64,000 bases of DNA. Origin: Euphorbia lathyris. Lineage: Eukaryota; Streptophyta; Magnoliopsida; Malpighiales; Euphorbiaceae. The notes under the pieces are model-generated. The model was not told the DNA's origin, did no database searches, and was given only the letters and a program-made list of their open reading frames with translations. The position numbers and the translations under genes are program-made. The stretch lies in assembly GCF_963576675.1 (NCBI RefSeq), contig NC_088912.1, forward strand, positions 97,121,895 through 97,185,894. Direction: 5' to 3'. This document shows, in pieces, positions 35,480-46,316 of the stretch (position 1 is the first letter of the stretch; each line of letters starts with the position of its first letter).

Positions 35480-36690
35480 CTACAACAAATATCTAATATT
35501 GTGACGAAAATTCGTCTGACAAAATAAATTTTGTCACAATTAATGTACTTATTGTGACAAAAAAATAATTAGTAAAAAAATTTGAAAATTCCAAACAAAA
35601 TTATGACAAAATAATGTTTCGTCCAAATATTTATCACAATAAAGCACGAGTCAATCGATATTATGACAAAAAAAAATTTCACACATTTTTGTCATAAATA
35701 CATAAGGTTGTGACAAAAATTCATACGTAAAAATAATTTTTTTATTACAACTAATGTATTTATTGTGATCAAATAATAATTAGTAAGAAAAGGTAAAAAA
35801 ACCAAAAGAAATCGTGAGAAAAAAATATTTTGTCGAAATATTTATCACAAGAAAGTAGAACTTAATACGTATTATGATAAAAACAAATTGCCACGTTATT
35901 TTTGTCATAAATATATAAAGATGTAACGAAATATTCATATGATAAAATAACTGTTTTCGCAATTAATGTACTTATTATGACAAAATTACAATTAGTAAAA
36001 AAATGAAAAAACAAAACCAAATTATGACAGTAATATTTATCAAATTAGACTAATCTATTGTTTCGGAAATCAATTTACAAATTTTCATATTTATTTGGGG
36101 ATTAGAATGTGTCAGAGATTAATATAAGATATACGATTAAGCCTTAATCATCTTGAGCTTTTAGTTCAAACGGTTCCATGACATGGAATTAGAGTTGCTT
36201 GGACCAAATGGTCGAGGGTTCGAGTCCTGGCAACCTCATAAATTTGTAGAATTAAAACCACATGGAGGGTTGGGCCTGTGTTGTACACGCTGTAAGCCCA
36301 ATGGGCATTTGCATGTGGAGGTGTGTCAGAGATTAATATAAGATTTACGATTTAGCGGGTTGGGCATGTGTTGTACAAGCTGCAAGCCCAATGGGCGTAT
36401 GGGGGTGTGTATGTAACATTTTTCTTACTACATTATGTAGTCACAATAAATTATATTTCACGGTTATTTAAATTTTGTCATAATAGCTAGATTAATGACA
36501 AATTATAGTTGTAACAATAATTAAAAACTAATTATGAGGTAATACAATTTTGTCACTAAAAACTTATTAAGACGGGCTTATTGTGACTAGGATGGTGACA
36601 ACACACTTTGTAACAAGAAGTTTCTTTTAACAAAAATATAACTTATTTTGACAAATTAAATTGTCGCAACAAGCTTGAATTCTTCTAGTG
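35480..36690 (-). mobile_element. CACTA-like non-autonomous insert in Copia gag
   Basis: On the minus strand it starts CACTAGAAGAATTCAAGC and ends TTGTTGTAG, resembling CACTA termini (CACTA..TAGTG) with a degenerate far end. It separates two halves of the Copia gag that are continuous in frame family. The interior is full of ttgtgacaaaat-type motifs in both orientations. No transposase is encoded and the 3-bp target duplication is unclear. Confidence 0.6.
36108..36410 (+). repeat. Duplicated segment with a tRNA-like stretch
   Basis: The string gtgtcagagattaatataag occurs at about 36111 and 36328, each time followed by related sequence ending gcccaatgggc. Between them, 36160-36233 contains tagttcaaacgg and ggttcgagtcc, which resemble A and B boxes of a Pol III tRNA-type promoter. 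It does not fold as a tRNA gene by eye, so a tRNA-derived SINE remnant is the better guess. Confidence 0.3.
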
Positions 36691-37291
36691 AAAGCGGGGA
36701 AGATATTTGGGAGGCGTAGAGAATTCTCTAGTGCAATGTTCTTCAAAGACTCGGATGGCATGTAGAGTAGCAATAATATAGGTATTCCATGTTCGATAAT
36801 TTTGTGGGGTAAGTTTGACGGGCATTGTGGGAATGGAGGTGATATTAGGAGCAGAGTGAATAGAGGGCATAGGAGAAGAGACCGAATTTGTGAAGGTTGG
36901 ACAGGATTGAGAAGTTGGGGCATGGGGATTCATAGGCCTGGTGTGTAACGGTGCACCAGGAGGGGAATTTGGAAAGGATTAAAGAGGATGAAATTTGGGA
37001 AAAAGGTGAGAGGCAAAATTATCATAAAAAATGACAGGTTCGGTTCTGGCAGAGTTATTTACATGTTAAGTGAAGGAGGACGATGGGTAATCATTGGAAA
37101 TATATGTGGCTTGGATGGAATTCTGATTCCAGGAAGGGAATAAATGGGCATCAGAAGCAGTATGAATCAGTTGAGAGAAGGGAGGCAGAGTTGCCATGGA
37201 CGGTGCAGAAGGAGCAGCATATTGGGAGAGAAAGGAGGAAGCATAATCGGTAAGTAGGGTATATTGAGAAAGGTGGGTGTTTGAAGACATA

Positions 37292-37576
37292 GGGGTAAAT
37301 TTCATTAATGGTGTATAACATTTACCCAATTTCACACTTTGGTGTATAACCTTCAATTTGTCTCACTAATATGTATGAACTTATAGGTGGCCTCCCACTT
37401 TGGTATATGGCCGGCGACCGTTCAACTCAAAAGTCAACGCGCCAACTCATTATTTTTTTTATTTTACCCAAGACCCACACATAGTGTAATTACAAAAAGA
37501 TCCTCCCTTTTAAATAAAAAAAACCCAATCTCCCCTATATTTACCTTTCTCTCTCTTTTCTTTTTTTCTAGAGATA

Positions 37577-37622
<46 letters not shown>

Positions 37623-38719
37623 CTCGCCTCTCTTTCTCTTCAATGATCTTATGGAATTGGATTCAATATAGTTGATTAATTAGTTTGGATTTCAACAAAA
37701 TCATCTCTCTGTTGCTTCTACTAGGTCTTCACGAACTCAACAAAACAATCGATCTTACCTGAACAAGTTGTTTTTGTTTTTTTCTTCTATCTTGGATTAT
37801 GGGTCATAAGGTTGAGATAATGCGTTTTTATCAAAAAAGAAAAGGTTTTCCCTTTTTGGGTTCTTTCAAATTGGGTACTGAGATTTGTTTTACTGCTCCA
37901 CTCCTTGTGCTGCCGATGATGATAGAGGAAAATGGTGTGCTAAGGAATTTGCACAAAATAGCTATGAAAGGCATATCATTTTTAGCCAATAGACTATATT
38001 TTGTATTGCATTATCTAAAAAGAAGAATGAAAAAGAAAACTATGTTTGGTCTGCTAAATTATGTTTCTTTTATATTGAACTAGAATTAAAGGTTAGGTTA
38101 TATTTTGATACCACATACAAATATGCAAGTCTTGGCTTATTGACGGTAGAACAATTGCAAGTAAAGTGAAAATCCAACTCCAACTACTAATTATCAAATC
38201 AAAGATTATGGAGCTAAACGCGAATGAATTGCCATTATTTTATAGACAACAGTGATGTAGGTACTTTCAGTTTCGCATCTTCTTCTAACCACGAGGTTAT
38301 AATAAAAAGCAATGTTTTGTGTTACTTGCTTAAAATGTGATGTTGTTGAAAGTTACGAACTTCATTTTGGCTGATGAGTTGCTGAGAAATATTGAAGAGA
38401 GAGAGAGAGAAAGACGAGTTTGAGAGAGAGAAAGTATCTCCATAAAAAAGGAAAGAGAGAAAGGGAAATATGGGAGAGATTGGGTTTTTTTATTTAAAAG
38501 GGAGGGTCTTTTTGTAATTACACTATGTGTGGGTCCTAGGTAAGATAAAAAAATAATGAGCTGGCGTCTTGACTTTTGAGTTGACCGGTCATTTTCACCG
38601 GCCATACACCAAAGTGGTTGGTCACCTATAAGTTCGTATATATTAGTGAGACAAATTGAAGTTTTTATACCAAAGTGTGAAATTGGGTAAATGTTGTATA
38701 CCATTGATGAAATTTACCC
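37292..38719. mobile_element. MULE with long terminal inverted repeats (copy 1)
   Basis: Flanked by a perfect 9-bp duplication gaagacata (37283-37291 and 38720-38728) inside the Copia gag leader. Terminal inverted repeats of more than 300 bp start ggggtaaatttcat and gggtaaatttcat and run through ccaatttcacactttggt, ggccgg and a CT-rich stretch. The 0.7-kb core (about 37640-38370) does not belong to the inverted repeats. It contains an open frame (MGHKVEIMRFYQKRKGFPFL...) of 94 codons at 37799-38083, with no recognised domain; it may be captured DNA. No MULE transposase. Confidence 0.88.
37569..37619. repeat. CT microsatellite in the MULE left arm
   Basis: About 25 CT units. The opposite arm has a much shorter GA run at 38396-38410, so the two arms differ in repeat number. 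Confidence 0.85.
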
Positions 38720-38855
38720 GAAGACATAAGAAGAGAGATCGATTGAGATGCAGGTTGAGACGGGAGGGAATCGGCCGGTTGCGGACCAAGGGGATAGGGC
38801 AACGTAATAGGCTTTATAGAGGAAGAAGATGAAATATCCTGGGAATCTGATACCA

Positions 38856-39088
38856 TGTTAATTTAGGAGAATAGAATACTAATAGAATGAATAATTGTAT
38901 TCTCTGATGTATTATGATTGAATAGATATAGTATTAAATACAGGTAAAAAAAACGATAGAAGGGAATTTTAGATAGTTATGAACTCTTGATATTTATCAA
39001 GAGATTAATGAGTAATTATCCTATAGAAGTTTACTACATAAAGATAGTTATAACATCTGAAGAGATAATTAGTGAATTATCTTTAACA
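38856..39088 (-). repeat. Copia 5' LTR, 233 bp (copy 1)
   Basis: Begins TGTTAATTTAGG and ends TTATCTTTAACA, so the ends are the inverted TGTTAA/TTAACA. Immediately inside on the minus strand is TGGTATCAGA, the initiator-tRNA-Met primer site typical of Copia. Outside is ggtag, which matches the cystatin-upstream repeat (gggtagcacataag) as the target. Confidence 0.82.
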
Positions 39089-39597
39089 GGTAGGACATAA
39101 GTAATTTATTTATATTGTTTTGTTTATCTATACTATATTTTTGTTTATCTTTAACAGGTAGGACATAATATTGTTTGGTTTATCTATACTATATTTTTCA
39201 AATGTGCAACATATATAAAAATAAGAATTAGATATAAAAATATATCTAATGTTGTAAACATAAACAATTTGCATACGTCGTTAAGAATAAAAATATTATG
39301 CTTGTATTTTAAAAAAGAAAAAAATATTACATTTGAAGTTTCGTTTTATAATTAAATTAACTATTTATTTTGTGTTGAAAATACAAAACACACACTACTA
39401 TATTTATATGCCTATTATAGCTGATATATTAATATAGTACCTAAATATACAAAATTTTGTTAGTAAATTTTGCGTTAATAAAAAAGCTTAGTTTCTTATA
39501 GTGATATTTGCATTCAACAAACCATATGCTATAAATATGGCTCAAAATCAATTATCAATTTATATATAATATAAATCACTTATTCATCCTTTAAATC

Positions 39598-39902
39598 TAT
39601 ATTATCACATAACATGAACATGACCCTAGATTCCTGAAATGCTCTCATGCCTACAGTAGCCTCATACTTGTTCTTGCCAGCAATTTTTTCCACTACCAAA
39701 AGAAGTTGGTAGTTTGTCCCGACGATGACTTGTGCTTCACACTTCTCGATGCTCTCCAATTTTAAATTGGTATTGGTTTGTTTGTTGTAGCATATTTTGT
39801 GATCTCAGTCACACGTAAATCTTTCAAATTGTTAATCGGAGTCCAATTGTCAGAGAGTAATCCTACTACTAGAATAAACATGAAAAAGCAGAAAACCACC
39901 AT
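39598..39902 (-). pseudogene. Cystatin-like pseudogene 3
   Basis: Signal peptide MVVFCFFMFILVVGLLS, then DNWTPINNLKD. A deletion of about 10 nt removes the ISE segment after KYA and shifts the frame. Further on, in another frame, it keeps AQVIVGTNYQLLLVV with an intact QVIVG protease-binding loop, then KNKYEATVGMRAFQ. It is the only copy that still shows QxVxG. A MITE lies in its 5' leader at 39936-40067. Confidence 0.78.
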
Positions 39903-39935
39903 TTGAAGTTTCCTTTTATAATTAAATTAAATCTG

Positions 39936-40067
39936 AGGTTAGGCTATGCTTACTTTGTTTTTGACAAAGTAAGTCTTACTTTGTTTTTACCACCATTGGA
40001 TGAACTTACTTTGTTAAAGTCCACTAAGTTTTACTTTGTCAAAAACAAAGTAACCATAGAAGACACC
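39936..40067. mobile_element. 132-bp MITE in the cystatin leader
   Basis: Flanked by attaaatctg at 39926-39935 and 40068-40077. The uninterrupted site aattaaatctgtg is present at the equivalent place in the other cystatin copies (about 22558, 32449 and 55020). Ends carry ggctatgcttactttgtttt and its inverted copy. Same family as the pair at 4040-4343. Confidence 0.85.
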
Positions 40068-40077
40068 ATTAAATCTG

Positions 40078-41651
40078 TGTTCTTATATGTATTTTGTGTT
40101 AAAAATGCAAAACACACTACTTTATTTATATATCCATCACAACTGATATATTAGTATGTTACCTAATTATACAAAATTTTGTTACCAAATTCGTATTAAG
40201 GTTGCTTTATCCAGTGAATGCTTATTTGGTGATCGTGATAAAAATATCAGACATGTTACATGTGCTTCCAAATTCACTTGTTATTCAATAATTATTTTTA
40301 TTCTATTATATTATTTCGTTTGAAACATGTGATTTTTATAAATAAATATGAGGTGATGTGTTACTTTTAAAACAAAATCAAATCTTGATGACAACAAAAT
40401 TAAAATACATACATTAAATCTTCAATTTTATTAATAAGATATGTCCTAATTTTGGTTGATAAATTTAACGTGGGAGTCTCAAATTCTATATCTTTCACCA
40501 TTAAAATTTGGAGGAGGGTAGCACATAAGTAATTTCTTTATATGGATTTGTTTACCTATAATATATTTTTCAAATGTACAACATATATAAAAATAAAAAT
40601 TAGACATAAAAATATATCTAATGTTGTAAATATAAAACAATATACATACGTCGTTAAGAATAAAAATATTATGCTTATTTTTTTAAAAAGGAAAAAAGAA
40701 TATTACATTTGAAGTTTCATTTTATAATTAAATTAACTATGTATTTTGCGTTGAAAATATAAAATATACACTACTCTATTTATATACCTATTATAGCTGA
40801 TATATTAATATATTACCTAATTATACGAAATTTTGTCACCAAATTTTGTGTTAAGATAATTGAAATATAAATGGATAAGCAAATATTGAACTATTAAAAA
40901 ATGAAAGGTCATCTTTGCATTGAATTTTAAATAATATGTTGCTAAAATTAATCTTATAATCTTAGAAATATTAGGATTAACTTTGTATTTATTTCATAAC
41001 TAAATATGCACTTCAACTAACTAAACATTAGTTTCAAATTTAGCTAACAAAAAATATTGGCACTTACCTTTTTTATTTACTAGTATTAATTCGTTATTGG
41101 TAATATTTATTTGGCTATCTTGACCAAGATCTATAACCCATGAATAATGGGTTGGATTAGGGTCTGCCACTGATCATTGACGATGTAATATGATAAACTA
41201 TCAAATCCTCCACGAGAACTGTTGGTTTGATGGGCTTTATGACACACACACTCTATAAAGGAACCATCAATGCCCAATAGAAAGGCCAGGTCATTTTGTC
41301 TCTTCATTAAGACTCTCTCTCTCTCTCTCTCTCTTCACTTATTTACTAACTTATGCGTCGAAGATCATTTTGTCTCTCTTCATTAAGACTCTCTCTCTTC
41401 ACTTATTTACGAAATTTTGTTACCAAATTTGCATTAAAGTTACCTTATCCAGTGGATGCTTATTTAGTAATTATGATAAAAATATCAGACATGTTATAAG
41501 TGCTCCCAAATTCACTTGTTATTTAATAATTATTTTTATTCTATTATATTATTTGGTTTGAAACATGTGATTTTTATAAATAAATATGATGCGATGTGTT
41601 ACTTTTTATTTAGTAATTATGATAAAAATATCAGACATGTTATAAGTACTT
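40078..41651. repeat. Cystatin-upstream repeat (third copy)
   Basis: Same block order as in copies A and B: promoter, gcttatccagtg block, second partial 5' segment (40700-40870), and the plus-strand ctctataaaggaacc block at about 41250. A CT run follows, and then a further partial repeat of the gcttatccag block (41440-41650). No intact gene. Confidence 0.7.
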
Positions 41652-41663
41652 CCAATTTCACTT

Positions 41664-44188
41664 TTTTTTTTGAAACAAACCGAACAATATTATTGAATTA
41701 AATCGTCAGACAAAATTTTAACAAGAAACGGAGGTGGAACCGAGCACTCCCTACAGACAGACTCAGAACTAGCCGCTCTTGCAAGACAATGAGCAACAGA
41801 GTTCGTTGTCCGTTTAACAAATGAGATCGAACAATCATCTAAATCTCTCAACAATATCACACAATCACTAACTACATCCGCAAGGTAAGATAAAGAAAAA
41901 ATAGGATTTTGGATGGCTTGAACAACAGATAAAGGATTTTGGATGGCTTGAACAACAGATAAACAATCGGATCTAAAATCCACCTTTCGAAAACCTGCCG
42001 TTTTTACCCAAGATAACGCCTCCTTAATCGCCATCGCCTCCACAAGAATGGGTTCAAAGAAACCTGCAACAACCTTCTGAACAGCCCAAATGCAAACCCC
42101 ATTATGATCCCTAATTACAAAGCCCGCAGAACAGTACCCTTCTGCAACAAAAACACCAGCGTCAATGTTACAAGCAAATCGACCCACCGCTGGAGAAACC
42201 CACTTAGCAGCCACGGAACAGCCCAAACCTCCATGCGCAACACCAGTAGTTTTAGCCTCACGCCAGGCCCTTAACTCGTTCTTAACACCCTCAATCAATC
42301 TCCACGGCTGCAATCTTTTTCCCTCCCATACAACCGAGTTTCTATGCCTCCAAATACCCCAAACAATCCCAGCAATTTCCTCCAACTTATCCCTAGTAGT
42401 CAACAACAAGGATTGATTAAACCAATGCATAAAATCCCCTACACCATTCATTCTAAAATCACCAAAGAATATCATCCACACTTCCTTCGCAAAGGAACAT
42501 TGAAGGAAAATATGATTTTCATCCTCCCCCCCAAATTGACAAATTGGGCATATATTAGGAAGAACACAATGTCGTTGGGCTAAGTTTGCCAAAGTTGGTA
42601 AACAACAAGAAAAGACCCGCCAAATGCAATTCTTCATTTTTGGCGGGATTTTTAAATTCCAAATTTTATTCCACTCAACCGAGACAAGTGAGGAAGAGGA
42701 GACATTAATATCCAAAATATTTCGAAGCACCTTATAGCCACTTTTCACAGAGTACTTACCGAATTTGTCAAAGAACCAATACCAACCATCTTCAATATTG
42801 AGGTTCCTCCTAGGTAAAGACAAGATACCCATTCGATCAGTCTGGTGGAAACATAGGTCAACAAGCTGTAGATTCCAATTCCCATCAGATTGAATCAGGT
42901 CACACACCATACCAGTAGGAAGAACAGTAAGGACAACAGGTGACGGAATCGGATTTGTCACAATCGGAAGCCAAGGGCAATCCTATATATTCGTGGTCTG
43001 CCCGTTACCAATCTTCCTACGTAGCCCATGTAATAACACATCCCGCCCAGCCAATATACTTCGCCAAATATATGAGGGACAATGACCAAGTTTCGCAAAA
43101 AGAAAAGAAGAGGACGGGAAGTACCTGGATTTGAGGACCCTAGCAACCAAAGACTCAGGATCTTGCAAAATACGCCATCCTTGCTTTGCGAGAAGGGCCA
43201 TATTAAACTCGTGAAGACTCCGAAAGCCTAAACCTCCCAAGCATTTTGGTCGACATAATTTGTCCCAACTCTGCCAATGTATACTGTTTTGAGATGAATT
43301 TGAGGATTTCCACCAAAACCTATTCAACATCTTATTAATGTCATCACAGAACTGATTAGGCATCAAGAAAACACTAAGCACATAAGTGGGAATGGATTGA
43401 AGAACAACCTTAATTAAAATTTCTTTTCCCGCTCTTGACAAAAAATTCTCCTTCCACCCATTAATTCGCTTCCAAATCCTATATTTAACGTAGCTAAAGG
43501 TCAGCATTTTATTCCTGCCAACAGCAATTGGAGCACCAAGATAAAATCCCATATCCTCAACTTGACTAACTCCTAAAATTGAGCAAACATCCACAATCTT
43601 AGCAGAATCTGAGTTCTTGCTAAACAGAATAGAAGACTTCTGGAAATTAATACACTGACCGGAAGCACGCTCATAAGTCACCAAACAATCCCTAATTACC
43701 CCGGCCTCCTCAGCATTAGCCCTGAAAAACAGGTAGCTATCATCTGCAAAAAAATAAGTGTGAAATACATGGAGCAAGACGAGCAACCTGACACCCGTGA
43801 ATTCTACCGGCACCCTCATAAGCACTCAATAGGGAAGAAAGACCCTCAGCACAAACCAAAAATAGAAAAGGGGAGATGGGATCACCTTGCCGGAGCCCCC
43901 GCGATGGAATCACAGGACCAATCTCTCTTCCACCATGAGCGATCATATACGAAACCGAAGTAACCCCCATCATGAGTAATGAAATCCATCTCTGGCTGAA
44001 CCCCATCTTTGCCAAAACTTGCCTCAAAAATTCCCATTCGACTCTATCATAAGCCTTACTCATATCAAGCTTTAAAGCAGCAACCCCGTTCTTGCCCTGT
44101 CTCTTATTTTTCAGCTTATGAGTCACCTCACATGCCACAATAATGTTGTCCATAATCAATCTCCCCAACAAAAATGCACTTTGAGCTC
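41664..44188 (-). mobile_element. 5'-truncated L1 LINE, 2.5 kb
   Basis: Flanked by a 12-bp duplication ccaatttcactt (41652-41663 and 44189-44200), with an oligo(T) start on the plus strand that marks its poly(A) end. It begins within the reverse transcriptase, so it was truncated on insertion, as is usual for LINEs. It split one copy of the cystatin-upstream repeat. Confidence 0.92.
41690..44188 (-). pseudogene. LINE ORF2 C-terminal part: reverse transcriptase, zf-RVT, RNase H
   Basis: Reverse transcriptase motifs LKLDMSKAYDRVEW and RGLRQGDPISPFLF, then after a frameshift near 43750 the catalytic FADDSY. The zf-RVT region reads CPICQFGGEDENHIFLQC. The RNase H region has NIDAG, EAMAIKEAL, SDCLSVVQ and NSVAHCLAR. 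A TAG at about 42980 replaces the Trp of the usual IWxDPWLP. The 30-bp segment coding LSVVQAIQNP is duplicated in tandem at 41908-41967 without breaking the frame. A recent but dead copy. Confidence 0.9.
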
Positions 44189-44200
44189 CCAATTTCACTT

Positions 44201-44748
44201 GTTATTCAATAATTATTTTTATTTTATTATATTATTTGATTTGAAACATGTGATTTTTATAAATAAATATGATGCAATGTGTTACTTTTAGAACAAAAGC
44301 AATAAATCTTGATGACAACAAAATTAAGACACATGTAATAAATCTTCAAATTTTTTCATGAGATATTTCCTGATTTTGATTGATTAATTTAATGTGGGAT
44401 TCTTAAATTCTATGTCTTTCACCATCAAAATTTGGAGGGTAGCACATAAATAATTTATTTATATTGATTTATTTATCTATAATATATTTTTCAAATGTAC
44501 AACATATATAAAAATAAAAATTAGATATAAAAATATATCTAATGTTGTAAACATAAAATAATTTGCATATGTCATTAAGAATAAAAATATTATCTTTGTT
44601 TTTTATAAAATAAAAAAAAATATTTCATTTCAAGTTTCATTTTATAATTAAATTAACTATGTATTTTGTGTTGAAAATACAAAAAACACACTACTCTATT
44701 TATATGCCCATTATAGCTGATATATTAATATATTATCTAATTATACGA
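44201..44748. repeat. Cystatin-upstream repeat (fragment)
   Basis: Continues the repeat interrupted by the LINE (ttcaataattatttttatt to ctaattatacga). It stops abruptly at 44748, where plastid-like sequence begins. Confidence 0.7.
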
Positions 44749-45122
44749 CCATGAGTATTTCTTAACTTTTTTTTTAAAAATCCTTCAATAGCAATAAAAG
44801 GACTGAAAATTTATTTTTTTTATCGCCCCAAACATGCCAAGATTATCATTGATGGTACGTAAATGTAACTCGTTGGTCAAACAACTATTTAGAGTTCCTA
44901 GAGCTCTTTGTAAGGCTTGCTGGAAAACCCATTGTCGGACTTGATTAATCGTTTTTTATTGTTCAAAATTAATGGTTTCATTTTTGTAATTTTCTAATTG
45001 TTCCAAAGTTTTATAAGTTGAATTCGCTTTTGGTCTCAAATCTTTGGGGTTGCTTTTTCCAATAAACGTTCGTTACATTTCTTTATGTTATTTGTATCAC
45101 TAACTGGTTTATGGATGAACGA
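44749..45122 (-). other. Organelle-derived insert with an atpF fragment (NUPT-like)
   Basis: On the minus strand 45026-44815 reads [22 protein letters not shown], stop, [46 protein letters not shown]. This matches the C-terminal part of plastid AtpF, the b subunit of the chloroplast ATP synthase, with one TAA in place of Gln. The host repeat resumes at about 45123. Roughly 30 bp of host sequence between ttatacga and ataatataaatgg are missing, as expected when organelle DNA is joined in at a break. The flanks inside the insert (44749-44814, 45027-45122) are not identified. Transfer via the mitochondrial genome is also possible. Confidence 0.8.
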
Positions 45123-45540
45123 TAATATAAATGGATAACCAACTATTCAATGATTAAAAAATAAAAGGTCAACTATTCAAAAAAAATACTGAAAGGTCAT
45201 CTTATTGAATTTTAGATAATATGTTGCTAAAATTAATCTTATAATCTTGGAAACATTAGGATTAACTTTGTATTATTTCATAACTAAATATGCACCATTA
45301 GTTTCAAATTTGGCTAATTGGTACCTACCTTTTTTATTTACTAGTATTAATTCGGTATTGGTGATATTTATTTGGCTGTTTTGATCAAGATCCACAACCC
45401 ATGAATAATGAGGTGGACTAGGGCCCGCCACTGATCATTGATGATTTAGTAGGATAAACTATCCAATCCTCCACAAGAACTCTTGGTTTGATGGACTTTG
45501 TGACACCCACTCTATAAAAGGAACAATTATAATCACCGAA
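45123..45540. repeat. Cystatin-upstream repeat (fragment, continued)
   Basis: Matches the 3' half of the unit (ataaatggataacc to ctctataaaaggaac). Beyond it, 45541-45942 shows no recognisable gene or element. Confidence 0.65.
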
Positions 45541-45942
45541 ACTTGTATCGGTTTGCTTAGATTTGCCTATTCACTCTTTAACATTGATTATATTTTTTTT
45601 CTTCTTTTTATTGATTTGGATTCGGGGGTGGTCGTCTGGGGGTGCCAATCTAATTGGGATGTCCCGGACTTCCTTTCCTTGTCCCCTACCTCTTAATAAA
45701 TAAAACATTAATTTAATAAAACATGCATAAATTTGTTTTTTAATGTAGGACGGACTAGAGTCCTAAATTTAAATATTAGCTGATTCGATTAAATCTATTC
45801 TCTTGAAGCCAAAACATGCATAAACTTAATATTCCACACAGTTAACAAAATCATATACAAATTTAACAAAATGAGCAAAGATAATTTAAATATTTGAAAT
45901 TCTAAATAACATGACATACAATTACTTCATTTTTTAATATGG

Positions 45943-46035
45943 GCTTAATACATCATTTGCCCCCTGAACTTTCAAAGTGTGTTAATAGCCCCCCTAAACT
46001 TGCATAAATTATTCAGTTAACCCCCTGAACTTGCA
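45943..46035 (+). mobile_element. Left end of a MULE-type MITE, truncated
   Basis: Starts gggcttaatacatcatttgc and continues ccctgaactttcaaagtg, matching the terminus of the 60700-61203 element. It is cut off at the start of the second Copia block. Confidence 0.75.
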
Positions 46036-46316
46036 TAAAAAAATTATCATAAAAAATGACAGGTCCGGTTCCGGCAGAGTTATTTATATGTTAAGTGAAG
46101 GAGGACGATGGGTAATCATTGGAATTATATATGGCTTGGATGGAATTCTGATTCCAGGAAGGGAATAAATAGGAATCAGAAGCAGTATGAATCAGTTGAG
46201 AGAAGGGAGGCAGAGTTGCCATGGACGGTGCAGAAGGAGCAGCATATTGGGAGAGAAATGAGGAAGCATAATCGGTAGGTAGGGTATATTGAGAAAGGTG
46301 GGTATTCGAAGACATA

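Larger units (their letters stand above)
34090..38857 (-). pseudogene. Copia gag and partial pol (relic)
   Basis: Reading from the 5' end: leader MVSDSQDISSSS, LPYPLGPQPADSLPSQPA, then (beyond the MULE) SSNTHLSQYTLLTDYASSFL and MPVKLTPQNYRTWNTYIIAT, the Copia gag N-terminus. After the CACTA-like insert come PAYYNWVQCERIAQATIL, the UBN2-type gag core and the knuckle CYICHDTSHLVDKC. Then YPDTGAMHHM (protease, preceded by a TAG), WHARLGHCNAT with SSCPMGK (GAG_pre-integrase and integrase zinc site), and SDVWGP with the first integrase Asp. Several stops and frameshifts occur. Nothing of reverse transcriptase remains. Confidence 0.85.
34081..39088 (-). mobile_element. Copia retrotransposon, broken, carrying two DNA-transposon inserts
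   Basis: Minus orientation. The 5' LTR is at 38856-39088, the tRNA-iMet-type primer site abuts it, and the gag leader starts at 38857. The gag core lies at 36933-36691 and 35479-34748, protease at about 34750, and GAG_pre-integrase plus the start of the integrase core run to about 34090. Reverse transcriptase, RNase H and the 3' LTR are missing. A CACTA-like insert (35480-36690) and a MULE (37292-38719) interrupt gag. Confidence 0.85.

Noticed and set aside
36160..36233. tRNA gene
   Set aside because: B-box-like ggttcgagtcc is present, but the cloverleaf arms and acceptor stem do not pair.
37799..38083. 94-codon frame as a host gene
   Set aside because: It lies within a MULE and its duplicate is shortened. 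No domain is recognised, so it is treated as transposon cargo.
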